A DNA stretch of 64,000 nt from NCBI RefSeq assembly GCF_000425945.1, contig NZ_AUEK01000012.1, forward strand, positions 1-64,000, given 5' to 3'. The first letter of the stretch is position 1. Each line of letters starts with the position of its first letter. The DNA is from Candidatus Solirubrobacter pratensis. GTDB taxonomy: Bacteria > Actinomycetota > Thermoleophilia > Solirubrobacterales > Solirubrobacteraceae. Positions 41,046 through 49,479 of the stretch are shown here, piece after piece. Under the pieces are notes generated by a model. It saw only the letters and a list, made by a program, of their open reading frames with translations, was not told the DNA's origin and searched no databases. A program made the translations under genes and the position numbers.

Positions 41046-42046
41046 CCCACGTGCTCGCGGTCCGCCTCGACAACGAGGGCGACGTCCTGCTCGCCGGGCC
41101 GGCGATCCGCGCGCTCGCCCACGGCGCCTCGCGCGTCACGCTGCTGTGCGGTCCGCGCGGCCGCCAGGCCGCCGCGCTGCTGCCCGGCGTCGACGAGGTC
41201 GTGTGCTGGCGCGCGCCGTGGATCGACCCCGAGCCCGAGCCCGTCGACCGCCCGGACGTCGACGCGATCGTGCGCCGGATCGCGGAGCTGCGCGTGGACG
41301 CGGCCGTGATCTTCGGCTCCTTCCACCAGAGCCCGCTCCCCACCGCGCTCGTGCTGCGGCTGGCGGGCGTACCGTGGATCGCCGCGACGTCGGTCGACTA
41401 CCCGGGCTCGCTGCTCGACGTGCGCCACCGGGTCCCGGACGACGTCCACGAGGTCGAGCGAGCGCTCGACCTCGCGCGTGCCGCCGGGTACGCCCTTCCG
41501 CCGGGCGACGAGGGCGAGCTGTTCGTCACCGCCGGCTCGGCCCCGGCCCCCACGCAGCCGTATGTCGTCGTGCACCCCGGCGCCTCGGTCCCCGCGCGCG
41601 CGTGGGCGCCTGACCGTCATGCCGAGCTGGTCGCCGCACTCGCCGAAGAGGGACGGCGCGTCGTCGTCACGGGCTCGCCGGACGAGCGCGACCTGACCGC
41701 GTATGTCGCGCGCGATGCCGGCGTCGACCTCGGCGGCGCGACGACGTTCGCCGGGCTCGCGCGCGTGCTGGCGGCGGCCGACGCGGTGGTCGTCGGCAAC
41801 ACCGGCCCTGCCCATCTCGCGGCGGCGGTCGGCACGCCGGTGGTCTCGCTCTTCGCGCCGACGGTCCCCGCCGTGCGCTGGCGCCCGTGGCTGGTGGCGC
41901 ACGAGCTGCTCTACGTCGACGTCCCGTGCGCCGGCTGCCGCGCGCGCACGTGCCCGGTGGCCGGGCACCCGTGCCTCGCGGGCGTGACGGTCGAGGAGGT
42001 CGTCGAGGCGGTGGACCGGCTCGCGCCGCTGGCGGTGGCGGCATGA
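41042..42046 (+). CDS. Glycosyltransferase family 9 (heptosyltransferase-like)
   Basis: A 334-aa GT-B protein starting MTHVLAVRLDNEGDVLLAGPAIRAL. It contains the GT9 donor-site region YVVVHPGASVPARAW, VVVTGSPDERDLTAYVARDAG and VVGNTGPAHLAAAVGTPVVSLFAPT, as in ADP-heptose:LPS heptosyltransferases (WaaC/WaaF). In this heptose operon an activated heptose donor is the natural assumption. Overlaps both neighbours by 4 bp. Confidence 0.85.
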   Translation: MTHVLAVRLDNEGDVLLAGPAIRALAHGASRVTLLCGPRGRQAAALLPGVDEVVCWRAPWIDPEPEPVDRPDVDAIVRRIAELRVDAAVIFGSFHQSPLPTALVLRLAGVPWIAATSVDYPGSLLDVRHRVPDDVHEVERALDLARAAGYALPPGDEGELFVTAGSAPAPTQPYVVVHPGASVPARAWAPDRHAELVAALAEEGRRVVVTGSPDERDLTAYVARDAGVDLGGATTFAGLARVLAAADAVVVGNTGPAHLAAAVGTPVVSLFAPTVPAVRWRPWLVAHELLYVDVPCAGCRARTCPVAGHPCLAGVTVEEVVEAVDRLAPLAVAA

Positions 42047-42954
42047 GGATCCTGCTGTGGCACGTCCACGGCGCGTGGACGACCGCGTTCGTGCAGGGCC
42101 GGCACGAGTACGTCGTGCCCGTCGTCCCCGACCGCTCGGCCGACGGCGTCGGCATCGCGCGTACCTATGCGTGGCCGCGGAGCGTGAGCGAGCTGTCGCC
42201 CGAGGGGCTGCGCGGCGAGCATTTCGACGCCGTTCTGCTCCAGCGCCCGCGTGACGAGGCGCTCGTGCGCGAGTGGCTCGGGTACCGCCCGCCGGCGGTC
42301 TATGTCGAGCACAACGCGCCGCAGGGCCGGATCGCCGAGATGCGCCATCCGGTCGCCGACCGCGAGGACCTCACGCTCGTGCACGTCACGCACTTCAACG
42401 CGCTGTTCTGGGACGCGGGCGCGACGCCGGTGCGGGTGATCGAGCACGGCGTCGTCGATCCCGGCGAGCGCTACACCGGCGAGCTGGCGCGCGCCGCGGT
42501 CGTGATCAACGAGGCCCGGCGGCGCGGGCGCGTGACCGGGACCGACCTGCTGCCGCGCTTCGAGCCGCTGGACCTGTTCGGAATGGGCTCCGCGCGCGAC
42601 CTGCCGCAGGCGGCGCTGCACCATGAGATGGCGCGCCGGCGCGCGTACCTGCATCCGATCCGCTGGACGTCGCTCGGCCTCTCGCTGCTTGAGGCGATGC
42701 ATCTCGGGATGCCGGTCGTCGCCCTCGGCACCACCGAGGTCCATGAGGCTGTGCCGCCGCCGGCAGGCATCGTCTCGACCGACCCGAGCGTGCTCGAGCG
42801 CGGCCTGCGCCGCCTCCTCGGCGACCCGGACGAGGCGCGTGAGCGGGGCCGCGCGGCTCGCGCCGCCGCGCTCGCCCGCTACGGACTTGCGCGCTTCCTC
42901 GCGGACTGGGACGCGCTGCTGGCACAGGTCGTCCGCGAGGAGGTGACGGTCTGA
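42043..42954 (+). CDS. Glycosyltransferase, GT-B fold (GT1/GT4-like)
   Basis: A 303-aa protein. The N-terminal domain ([27 protein letters not shown]) has the HGAW substrate loop, followed by [12 protein letters not shown] and, in the second half, [33 protein letters not shown], the GT4-type E-x7-E-like donor-binding region. It is shorter than typical GT4 proteins. Acceptor and donor unknown. Coupled to both neighbours. Confidence 0.8.
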   Translation: MRILLWHVHGAWTTAFVQGRHEYVVPVVPDRSADGVGIARTYAWPRSVSELSPEGLRGEHFDAVLLQRPRDEALVREWLGYRPPAVYVEHNAPQGRIAEMRHPVADREDLTLVHVTHFNALFWDAGATPVRVIEHGVVDPGERYTGELARAAVVINEARRRGRVTGTDLLPRFEPLDLFGMGSARDLPQAALHHEMARRRAYLHPIRWTSLGLSLLEAMHLGMPVVALGTTEVHEAVPPPAGIVSTDPSVLERGLRRLLGDPDEARERGRAARAAALARYGLARFLADWDALLAQVVREEVTV

Positions 42955-44177
42955 TGCGAATCGCGATGGTGTCCGAGCACGCGAGTCCGCTGGCCGTGCT
43001 CGGCGGCGTGGACGCCGGGGGCCAGAACGTGCACGTCGCGGCGCTGGCCACGGCGCTCGGGCGGCTCGGCGACGAGGTCGTGGTGCACACGCGCCGCGAC
43101 GATCCGGCGCTGCCGCGGCGCGTCGAGCTCGCGCCGGGCGTGGAGGTCGACCATGTCGACGCGGGGCCTGCGTCCGAGCTGCCGAAGGACCAGCTGCTGC
43201 CGCACATGGGGGCGTTCGCCGAGAAGCTGCGCCGGCAGTGGGCCGCCGAGCCGCCTGACGTGATCCACAGCCACTTCTGGATGTCGGCGCTCGCCGCGCT
43301 GCACGCGGCCGACGACATCCCCGTGGTGCACACCTTCCACGCGCTCGGGACGGTCAAGCGCCGCCACCAGGGCGTCAAGGACACGAGCCCGTCCGGGCGG
43401 TTGGCGACCGAGCGCTGGATCGCCGCCTCGGTGGACCGGCTCGTGGCGACGTGCACCGACGAGGTCTTCGAGCTGTTGCGCATGGACGCGGACCGGCGCC
43501 GTATCACGGTCGTGCCGTGCGGCGTCGACCTCGAGCGCTTCGGACCAGGGCGGGCCGAGCCGCGGACCGCAGGTCGCCACCGGCTGGTGGCGGCCTGCCG
43601 GCTCGTGGAGCGCAAGGGCGTCGGGAACGCGATCAGCGCGCTGGCGGACGTGCCGGACACGGAGCTGCACGTGGCCGGCGGCCCGGCGCTCGAGGACCTC
43701 GACCGCGATCCGGAGGTGCGCCGGCTGCGTGCGCTCGCGGAGGCCTCGGGCGTCGCTGATCGCGTCGTATTCCGCGGGCGCGTCGCGCGCGACATGATGC
43801 CCGCGCTGCTGCGCTCCGCCGACGCGGTCGTGTGCGTGCCGTGGTACGAGCCGTTCGGGATCGTGCCGCTGGAGGCGATGGCGTGCGGCGTGCCGGTCGT
43901 CGCGTCGGCGGTCGGCGGCCAGACGGACTCGGTCGTGCACGGCGTCACGGGCGTGCACGTGCCGCCGCGCGACCCGGACACGCTCGCGACGACGCTGCGG
44001 GCGCTGCTCGCGGACCCGGAGCGGCGCGCGAAGCTGGGCGCGGCGGGAGCCGAGCGCGCGCGAACGCGCTACGGATTCGACCGCATCGCGCGCGCCACGC
44101 GCGACGTGTATGCCGAGGTCGCGCGGACCCGCACGCGGTTCATCCGGCGCGGGCGCGGGCGGGAGGCGGCGCGGTGA
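42954..44177 (+). CDS. Glycosyltransferase family 4
   Basis: A 407-aa GT-B protein similar to sucrose-phosphate synthase/MshA-type enzymes: [31 protein letters not shown] at the start, [34 protein letters not shown], and the donor motif [31 protein letters not shown]. Such enzymes retain configuration and use NDP-sugars. The ATG shares one base with the previous TGA, and the next gene's GTG overlaps its stop. Confidence 0.85.
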   Translation: MRIAMVSEHASPLAVLGGVDAGGQNVHVAALATALGRLGDEVVVHTRRDDPALPRRVELAPGVEVDHVDAGPASELPKDQLLPHMGAFAEKLRRQWAAEPPDVIHSHFWMSALAALHAADDIPVVHTFHALGTVKRRHQGVKDTSPSGRLATERWIAASVDRLVATCTDEVFELLRMDADRRRITVVPCGVDLERFGPGRAEPRTAGRHRLVAACRLVERKGVGNAISALADVPDTELHVAGGPALEDLDRDPEVRRLRALAEASGVADRVVFRGRVARDMMPALLRSADAVVCVPWYEPFGIVPLEAMACGVPVVASAVGGQTDSVVHGVTGVHVPPRDPDTLATTLRALLADPERRAKLGAAGAERARTRYGFDRIARATRDVYAEVARTRTRFIRRGRGREAAR

Positions 44178-44821
44178 CGCGGTTCGCGAGCCGCCCGCCG
44201 TTCCCGCGCGACGGCGCGGCGTCCGTCGCCGCGCCGCCGGCGGCGCGCGGCTTCACCGCCCGCGACCACGTCGACGCGCTGTCCTCGGCGCTCGCCGACC
44301 TCGACGTCGCGCGGCTCGAGCGCTGGGGCGTGCGGCTGGCGGCGGTGCTCGGCGGCGGCGGGCGGCTGCTCGCGCTCGGCAACGGCGGCTCGGCGGCGCA
44401 GGCGCAGCATCTGACGGCGGAGCTGGTCGGGCGCTATCGCGATGACCGCCCGCCGTTCTCCGCGCTCGCGCTCTGCAGCGAAGGCCCCGCGCTGACCGCG
44501 ATCGGCAACGACTACGGCGCCGAGCAGGTGTTCGCGCGCCAGGTGGCCGGACACGGCCGCCCCGGCGACGTCGTGATCGCGCTCTCCACCTCAGGCGCGT
44601 CGCCGAACGTCATCGCCGCGGCCGAGGTCGCGCGCGAGGGCGGCATGACCGTGCTCGGCCTCACCGGGCCGTCGCCGAACCCGCTCTTCGACCGCTGCGA
44701 CGACGCGCTCTGCGTCGACTCCCCGCACACCCCGACCATCCAGGAGATCCACCTGATCGCCATCCACCTGCTGTGCGCGGCCTTCGATGCCGCGGTGATG
44801 AAGGCGGTGCTGCCGCGATGA
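44174..44821 (+). CDS. gmhA: GmhA-type phosphoheptose isomerase
   Basis: A 215-aa SIS-domain protein with [39 protein letters not shown] (phosphosugar-binding), [24 protein letters not shown] and the C-terminal [20 protein letters not shown] helix that carries the catalytic Glu/His of GmhA. The family converts sedoheptulose 7-phosphate to D-glycero-D-manno-heptose 7-phosphate. An unusual polar N-terminal extension of about 30 residues follows the GTG start. Overlaps both neighbours. Confidence 0.9.
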   Translation: MTRFASRPPFPRDGAASVAAPPAARGFTARDHVDALSSALADLDVARLERWGVRLAAVLGGGGRLLALGNGGSAAQAQHLTAELVGRYRDDRPPFSALALCSEGPALTAIGNDYGAEQVFARQVAGHGRPGDVVIALSTSGASPNVIAAAEVAREGGMTVLGLTGPSPNPLFDRCDDALCVDSPHTPTIQEIHLIAIHLLCAAFDAAVMKAVLPR

Positions 44822-46251
44822 GCCGCTTGACGATCGTCGGCGACGCCCTGCTCGACCGCGACCTCGAGGGCCGCGCGGACCGGCTCGCCCCCGACGCGCC
44901 CGTTCCCGTCATCGACGCCATCGAAGCCGTGCCGCGCGCCGGCGGCGCGGGCCTCGCCGCGACGCTCGCCGCCCGCGCCGGGCACGCCGTGACGCTCGTC
45001 TGCGCGCTCGGCCGCGACGCCGCGGGCGAGGAGCTGCGGCACCTGCTGGAGTCCGCCGGCGTCGAGGTCCTCGATCTCGGGCTGCGCGGGCCCACGCCGG
45101 AGAAGGTCCGCGTCCGCGCGGGCGGCCAGTCGCTGCTGCGGCTCGACCACGGCGGCCCGGCGACGGGCTGCGGCCCGCTCGACCGGCTGCCCGAGGCCGA
45201 CGCCGTGCTCGTCTCGGACTACGGCCGCGGCATCACGTCCGAGCCGACCGTCCGCGACGCCCTCTGCGGCGAGGTCCCGCTCGTCTGGGACCCCCATCCG
45301 CACGGCGCCGCGCCGGTCGCGGGCGCGACGCTGGCGACGCCGAACCTGAAGGAGGCGCTGGCCGCGGCGGGCGACGGCGAGAGCGGCGCGTCGCCGCCCG
45401 GCGGCTCCCTCGTCGCGACCGCCGCATCGTCGCCCGGCGGCGCCCTCGGCGCCCCGGCCGCATCGCCGCCCGGCGCCACCGCCGGGTCGCCGCCCGGCGG
45501 CGCCACCCACCTCGTCGCCGGCGAGACCGCCGCCCGGGCGCTTCTGCGCCGCTGGCGGGCCGTCGCCGTGTGCGTGACGCTCGGCAGCCGGGGCGCCGTG
45601 CTCGTCGACGGCGACGGACCTGCGCTGGCCGTGCCCGCACCGCGTGTGCAGGGCGATCCGTGCGGCGCCGGTGACTGCTTCGCGATGACCGCGGCAGCCC
45701 GCATCGCCGCCGGCGCGCTTCCCTCGGAGGCGGTGCGCGCCGCGGTCGAAGCGGCTTCGGCGTACGTCGGGCGCGAGAGCGCGGCTGTGCCGTCGGGCGA
45801 CGCCGTCGAGCTCGCCGCGCGCGTGCGCCGCTCCGGCGGCACCGTCGTGGCGACCGGCGGCTGCTTCGATCTCCTGCACGCCGGGCACGTCCACATGCTC
45901 GAGCGCGCCCGCGCGCTCGGCGACTGCTTGATCGTGTGCCTGAACTCCGACGCGTCGGTCGCGCGCCTGAAGGGCCCGGACCGCCCGCTGGTCGACGAGC
46001 AGGACCGCGCCGCCGTGCTCGCCGCGCTGGCCTGCGTCGACGCGGTGGTGGTGTTCGGCGAGGACGACCCGTCGCGCGTGCTGGCCGAGCTGCGGCCGCA
46101 CGTGTGGGTCAAGGGCGGCGACTACGCGTTGTCCGACCTGCCCGAGGCCGAGGTGCTTGCGAGCTGGGGCGGTCGCGCCGTGCTCGTCCCGTACGTCGCC
46201 GGGCGCTCGACCAGCGGGCTGATCGACAAGGCGGCGGCGCATGTCGGCTGA
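44818..46251 (+). CDS. hldE: HldE-type bifunctional heptose kinase/adenylyltransferase
   Basis: A 477-aa protein. Residues 1-330 are a PfkB kinase (LTIVGDALLDRDLEG, LVSDYGRGIT, CVTLGSRGAVLVDGDG, QGDPCGAGDCFAMTAA with the GAGD catalytic motif). Residues 345-477 are a cytidylyltransferase-like nucleotidyltransferase (TGGCFDLLHAGHVHML, LVDEQDRAAVLAAL, WVKGGDYA). HldE phosphorylates heptose 7-phosphate at O1 and adenylates the 1-phosphate; GmhB acts between. The kinase domain carries a 40-residue low-complexity repeat insertion (192-232) that is absent from typical members. Confidence 0.9.
   Translation: MSRLTIVGDALLDRDLEGRADRLAPDAPVPVIDAIEAVPRAGGAGLAATLAARAGHAVTLVCALGRDAAGEELRHLLESAGVEVLDLGLRGPTPEKVRVRAGGQSLLRLDHGGPATGCGPLDRLPEADAVLVSDYGRGITSEPTVRDALCGEVPLVWDPHPHGAAPVAGATLATPNLKEALAAAGDGESGASPPGGSLVATAASSPGGALGAPAASPPGATAGSPPGGATHLVAGETAARALLRRWRAVAVCVTLGSRGAVLVDGDGPALAVPAPRVQGDPCGAGDCFAMTAAARIAAGALPSEAVRAAVEAASAYVGRESAAVPSGDAVELAARVRRSGGTVVATGGCFDLLHAGHVHMLERARALGDCLIVCLNSDASVARLKGPDRPLVDEQDRAAVLAALACVDAVVVFGEDDPSRVLAELRPHVWVKGGDYALSDLPEAEVLASWGGRAVLVPYVAGRSTSGLIDKAAAHVG
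45391..45507 (+). repeat. In-frame minisatellite in the HldE kinase domain
   Basis: TCGCCGCCCGGCGG-type units start at 45391, 45427, 45463 and 45487 (periods 36, 36 and 24 bp, all multiples of 12). They encode SPPGGSLVATAA / SSPGGALGAPAA / SPPGATAG / SPPGGAT, inserted between TPNLKEALAAAG and the next helix. Confidence 0.8.
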
Positions 46252-46930
46252 GCTCGGGACGGTGCTCGTCACCGGCGGCGCGTCGGGACTCGGGGCGGCG
46301 GTCGCCGACGCCGTCGCGCGGGAAGGCGGGACGCCGGTCGTGCTCGACCGCGCCCAGCCGGACGACGGCCTCGCGTGGGAGCGCGTCGACCTCGCCGACC
46401 CACGAGCGGCGGAGGCCGCGGTCGCACGCGTCGCGGAGCGCCACGGCGGCCTCGACGCTGTGGTCACGGCCGCCGGCATCGACGCCTGCGGCGAGCTCCC
46501 GGACATCGAGCCTGAGGCATGGGACCAGGTGATCATGGTCAACCTGCTCGGCACCGTCTCGGTGGTCCGCGCCGCGCTCCCCCACCTCGAGCGCTCGCAC
46601 GGCCGCGTGGTGACCGTCGCGTCCACGCTCGGCCTGCGCGCACTGCCCGCCGCGACCGCGTACTGCGCGAGCAAATTCGGCGTCGTCGGCTTCACCCGCG
46701 CACTCGCGCTCGAGCTCGGCGATCGCGTAGGCGTGACGATGCTCGTCCCGGGCGGGATGCGCACGCGCTTCTTCGATGACCGCCCGGAGGAGTTCAAGCC
46801 CGCCCCTGACCAGCGGCTCAACGACCCGAGCGAGGTCGCCGACGCCGTCGTGTTCGCGCTCCGGCGCCCGCCGGGAGTCGAACTGCGCGAGCTCGTGATC
46901 ACGCCGTCGGCGGAGCCGTCGTGGCCGTGA
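46241..46930 (+). CDS. Short-chain dehydrogenase/reductase
   Basis: A 229-aa classical SDR: VLVTGGASGLGAAVADAVA, VTAAGIDACGEL (NAG-type motif position), VVTVASTLGLRALPAATAYCASKFGVVGF (Ser and YxxxK). It is not an HldD-type extended SDR epimerase, so the operon has no obvious 6-epimerase. It may oxidise or reduce the heptose or its carrier. It overlaps hldE by 11 bp. Confidence 0.85.
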   Translation: MSAELGTVLVTGGASGLGAAVADAVAREGGTPVVLDRAQPDDGLAWERVDLADPRAAEAAVARVAERHGGLDAVVTAAGIDACGELPDIEPEAWDQVIMVNLLGTVSVVRAALPHLERSHGRVVTVASTLGLRALPAATAYCASKFGVVGFTRALALELGDRVGVTMLVPGGMRTRFFDDRPEEFKPAPDQRLNDPSEVADAVVFALRRPPGVELRELVITPSAEPSWP

Positions 46931-46936
46931 CCCGGG

Positions 46937-47995
46937 ATGCCGGGGGCTGCTGAGACACGCGCAGGGCGGGCGGGAGACCGCGCGCGACGGCCCGCGGCGT
47001 GGGGAGATGACGCGCGGCGGGCAGCCGGCGGCGACGGTGCGCCGCCGGCGGCCGGCGGCGACCGCGGGCGGCGCTCCGGCCCCATCCTCGTCGCCCTGCG
47101 CGACCTCGGACTCGGCGACTTCCTCACCGGCATCCCCGCGCTGCGGGCGCTGGCGCGCGCCTTCCCGGAGCACCGGCGCGTGCTCGTCGCCCCGGCGGTG
47201 CTGGCGCCGCTGGTCGCCCTGTCGCGCACGGGCTTCGAGCTGTGGCCGGACCCGCCGCCGGGCGCCGACGTCGCGGTGAACCTCCATGGCCGCGGGCCGC
47301 AGAGCCACGTCCGGCTGCTCGCGGCGCGCCCGCGCCGGCTGATCGCGTTCGCGTGCGGGGACCACGCGGGGCCCGAGTGGCGCGCGGGCGAGCACGAGGT
47401 GCACCGGTGGTGCCGGCTGCTCGCCGAGAGCGGGATCGAGGCCGACCCCGGCGACCTCGACCTCGAGCTCCCCGTCACGCCGACGGGCGCGACCGTCATC
47501 CACCCAGGCGCCGCGAGCGAGGCGCGGCGCTGGCCGGCCGAGCGCTGGGCCGCGATCGCGCGGGTCGAGGCCGAGGCGGGGCACGACGTGGTCGTCACCG
47601 GCGACGCGCGCGAGCGCGAGCTGGCCGCGCGCATCGCCGACGGCGTCCCGCGCGCCACCGTGGTCGCCGGTCAGACGGACCTGTCCGGGCTCGCGGCGAC
47701 GGTCGCGGGCGCGGGGCGGGTCCTGTGCGGCGATACCGGCGTCGGGCATCTCGCGACCGCCTTCCGCGTCCCCTCGGTCGTCCTCTTCGGCCCGACGCCG
47801 CCGGCGGAATGGGGCCCGCCGCCCGACCGCTCGCGCCACACCGCCCTATGGGCCGGCCGGCGCGGCGACCCGCACGCCGACGCGCCTGATCCGGGGCTGC
47901 TGGAGATCAGCGTCGACGACGTGCTCGCCGCGCTGTGTCGGCCGGGGCGGACGCGGAGACCGCGGGTTCCGGCGAACGTCAACGGCGGCAGGTGA
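46937..47995 (+). CDS. Glycosyltransferase family 9 (heptosyltransferase-like)
   Basis: A 352-aa protein. About 48 low-complexity Arg/Ala/Gly residues precede the GT9 core (PILVALRDLGLGDFLTGIPALRALARAF; ATVIHPGAASEARRWPAERWAAIARVE; VVVTGDARERELAARIADG; RVLCGDTGVGHLATAFRVPSVVLFGPTPPAEWGPP). It is the second GT9 of the operon and the last gene. A decayed partial copy follows at 48249..48500. No start codon exists between the low-complexity segment and the core, so ATG 46937 is kept. Confidence 0.8.
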   Translation: MPGAAETRAGRAGDRARRPAAWGDDARRAAGGDGAPPAAGGDRGRRSGPILVALRDLGLGDFLTGIPALRALARAFPEHRRVLVAPAVLAPLVALSRTGFELWPDPPPGADVAVNLHGRGPQSHVRLLAARPRRLIAFACGDHAGPEWRAGEHEVHRWCRLLAESGIEADPGDLDLELPVTPTGATVIHPGAASEARRWPAERWAAIARVEAEAGHDVVVTGDARERELAARIADGVPRATVVAGQTDLSGLAATVAGAGRVLCGDTGVGHLATAFRVPSVVLFGPTPPAEWGPPPDRSRHTALWAGRRGDPHADAPDPGLLEISVDDVLAALCRPGRTRRPRVPANVNGGR

Positions 47996-48041
47996 GGGAA
48001 GCGCGGGGCCGGCCGCGCGGCCAACCGATCACCGTCTCGAC

Positions 48042-48090
48042 GGGGTGCCCTACAAACCTTCGAACCATTCGAAGGTTCGTAGGGCACCCC
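48042..48090. repeat. 23-bp inverted repeat with 3-nt loop
   Basis: The left arm 48042-48064 (starts GGGGTGCCCTAC, ends CCTTCGAA) and right arm 48068-48090 pair at 22 of 23 positions around the loop CCA. It sits 46 bp after the GT9 stop. It could end transcription of the heptose operon, but there is no U-tract. The presence of half copies nearby suggests a mobile REP/MITE-like element instead. Confidence 0.75.
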
Positions 48091-48140
48091 CGGGACCGTC
48101 TGGGCGCAGGCGATCGATCGCGATCGGTGAGCGCCCCGCG

Positions 48141-48180
48141 GTGATCGGGCGCGATCGGAATCACGCCCTTACCGCGCAGT
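48141..48180 (+). repeat. 40-bp direct repeat, copy 1
   Basis: It matches 49182-49221 at 36 of 40 positions; the last 20 bases (TCACGCCCTTACCGCGCAGT) are identical. Both copies lie about 50 bp after a right arm of the GGGGTGCCC hairpin. Confidence 0.75.
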
Positions 48181-48248
48181 CGCGGCGATTCGCCGCGGGG
48201 CGTCGCGGCGATCGTCGGCCCGGCGGCGATGACAAGCGTGAAGCGGCG

Positions 48249-48500
48249 ATCTCGACTTCAATGTCACGCCCCGCGAGCGAGGCGCACCGCTGGCCGACCG
48301 AGCGTTGGGCGCGATCGCGTGGGTCGAGCCCGGGGCGGGGCACGACGTGGTCGTCACCGGCGACGCGGGCGAGCGCGAGCTGGTCCGCGCATCGCCGACG
48401 GGCTCGCCGGGCAGACGGACCTGGCCGCAAGCCGGCGCCGCTGCTGAAGCGCAGCGTCGAGGACGTGCTGGCCGCGCTGTCGGCCGGGGCGCGCGCGGAG
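48249..48500 (+). pseudogene. Decayed partial copy of the upstream GT9 gene
   Basis: It aligns with 47454-47945: GCGAGCGAGGCGC..CGCTGGCCG, then GGGGCACGACGTGGTCGTCACC and GCGAGCGCGAGCTGG are nearly identical to the intact gene, as is the end (GTCGA-GACGTGCT-GCCGCGCTGT). Small deletions and a large internal deletion (the VLCGDTGVGHL..GPTPP region) destroy the frame. The copy continues into a left half of the downstream hairpin, so gene end and hairpin were duplicated together. Confidence 0.7.
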
Positions 48501-48559
48501 ACCCGGGCTGCGGCGAAGCGAGGAGGCCAGCCGCTCGCCAAACGATCACCGTGCTCGAC

Positions 48560-48589
48560 GGGGTGCCCTACAAACCTTCGAACTATTCG
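48560..48589 (+). repeat. Truncated copy of the GGGGTGCCC inverted repeat (left arm)
   Basis: Identical to 48042-48064 over 23 bp, then a loop CTA in place of CCA and TTCG before sequence diverges. Confidence 0.75.
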
Positions 48590-48783
48590 GGGCGGCGCCG
48601 CCCGGCGCGGCGGGCAGAGCGAGGGCCGCCCGCGTGACTGCTGGAGCCGCGCGGCGCGGCGATTGCGCGGTGCAAGCCGTCGTTGCCGCCACGGGATCGG
48701 CGAACGGCGGGCAGTAAGGAGGTGGGGACGGGTCGCGTCCCCGGCTCGCGAGGCCGCGTGATCGTTTTTTCGCGGGCCGCCGA

Positions 48784-48833
48784 GGGGTGCGTCACGTTTA
48801 TCGATACATAGCTTGAGAAACGTGACGCACCCC
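48784..48833. repeat. 16-bp perfect inverted repeat with 18-nt loop
   Basis: GGGGTGCGTCACGTTT (48784-48799) is perfectly complementary to AAACGTGACGCACCCC (48818-48833). The loop is AT-rich (ATCGATACATAGCTTGAG), unlike the surrounding DNA. It resembles a REP/MITE-type palindrome or a structured RNA hairpin. Confidence 0.75.
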
Positions 48834-49108
48834 CCACACGGCGCGAGCGAGCGTGATCGAACATGCGCGTTCACCCGGACTCAGTGACAGAACGTGGTCG
48901 ATCATCGCGGCGCGGTCTGACCCTCGCGGAGATCGAGCGGGGCGGCCGCACACCGCGCGTCCGCGTCACCGCTCCGCGCGGACAGGCGGGCCCGGCGGAG
49001 ACGGCGCGGTCGTCCTCCTGAGCGGCCGGAGGCAAGACAGCCGCCTCTCCTTAGTGCGCAGTTCCCAGCCCGGGGAGCCCCGGCGCGACGGTCTCGACGA
49101 ATGGCCGG

Positions 49109-49130
49109 TTCAAGGTTCGTGGGGCACCCC
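49109..49130 (+). repeat. Partial copy of the GGGGTGCCC inverted repeat (right arm)
   Basis: TTCAAGGTTCG-TGGGGCACCCC corresponds to the right arm 48068-48090 with one deletion and one substitution; the downstream CCGGGACC is shared too. Confidence 0.65.
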
Positions 49131-49181
49131 CGGGACCCCCCAGGCGAGGACAATTGAATCGTTATCGATGAGGCGGAAATA

Positions 49182-49221
49182 GTGGTCGGACGCGATCGAA
49201 CTCACGCCCTTACCGCGCAGT
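49182..49221 (+). repeat. 40-bp direct repeat, copy 2
   Basis: Matches 48141-48180 (36/40). Confidence 0.75.
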
Positions 49222-49240
49222 TGACGTTCGCCGGGGAGGC

Positions 49241-49352
49241 GCGGCGATTCGCGGGCGCGCGCGGCGTCGCGGGCATCGCGGCGCGGCGACCGCCGTGGCG
49301 TCGCGGCGATTCGCGGGCGCGCGGGGCGTCGCGGGCATCGCGGCGCGGCGAA
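49241..49352 (+). repeat. 50-bp direct repeat with 62-bp period
   Basis: The unit starting GCGGCGATTCGCGGGCGCGC occurs at 49241-49290 and 49303-49352 with one or two differences; a third, partial start (GCGGCGATTCACGGG) is at 49365. Confidence 0.75.
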
Positions 49353-49467
49353 CGCGCGAACGCGCGGCGATTCACGGGACCGCCGCGGCGATCGCCGACC
49401 CGAGCCGCAAATCACCGCCCCCCGCGGCCGGGCCCCAACCGCGCGGATGCGGCGGGACGCCCGTGGG

Positions 49468-49473
49468 TACGCC
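49468..49473 (+). promoter_or_regulatory. Putative -10 box, leaderless spacing
   Basis: GGG-TACGCC with T 12 nt before the GTG at 49480; it favours that start over ATG 49447. Confidence 0.45.
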
Positions 49474-49479
49474 CCCGGG

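Larger units (their letters stand above)
47996..49479. other. 1.5-kb region without intact genes, rich in hairpins and duplicated blocks
   Basis: No open frame here resembles a protein. The stretch contains two large inverted repeats (48042..48090, 48784..48833), half copies of the first (48560, 49109), a decayed copy of the preceding GT9 gene (48249..48500), a 40-bp block present twice (48141, 49182) and a 50-bp direct repeat (49241, 49303). A T6 run at 48765-48770 follows a CTCGCGAG palindrome but is a weak terminator candidate. Base composition is locally less GC-rich around the hairpins. Confidence 0.75.

Noticed and set aside
44512..47658. 1048-codon minus-strand ORF antisense to the heptose operon
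   Set aside because: Composition is typical of antisense GC-rich codon bias, and the sense strand holds well-conserved gmhA, hldE, SDR and GT9 genes.
48065..48090. TTCGAA-GGTTCG resembling a tRNA T-arm
   Set aside because: It is part of a 23-bp palindrome; no acceptor, D or anticodon stems can be drawn around it.
48730..48770. Intrinsic terminator (palindrome plus T6)
   Set aside because: The CTCGCGAG stem is short and is 25 bp from the T-run; no gene ends just upstream.
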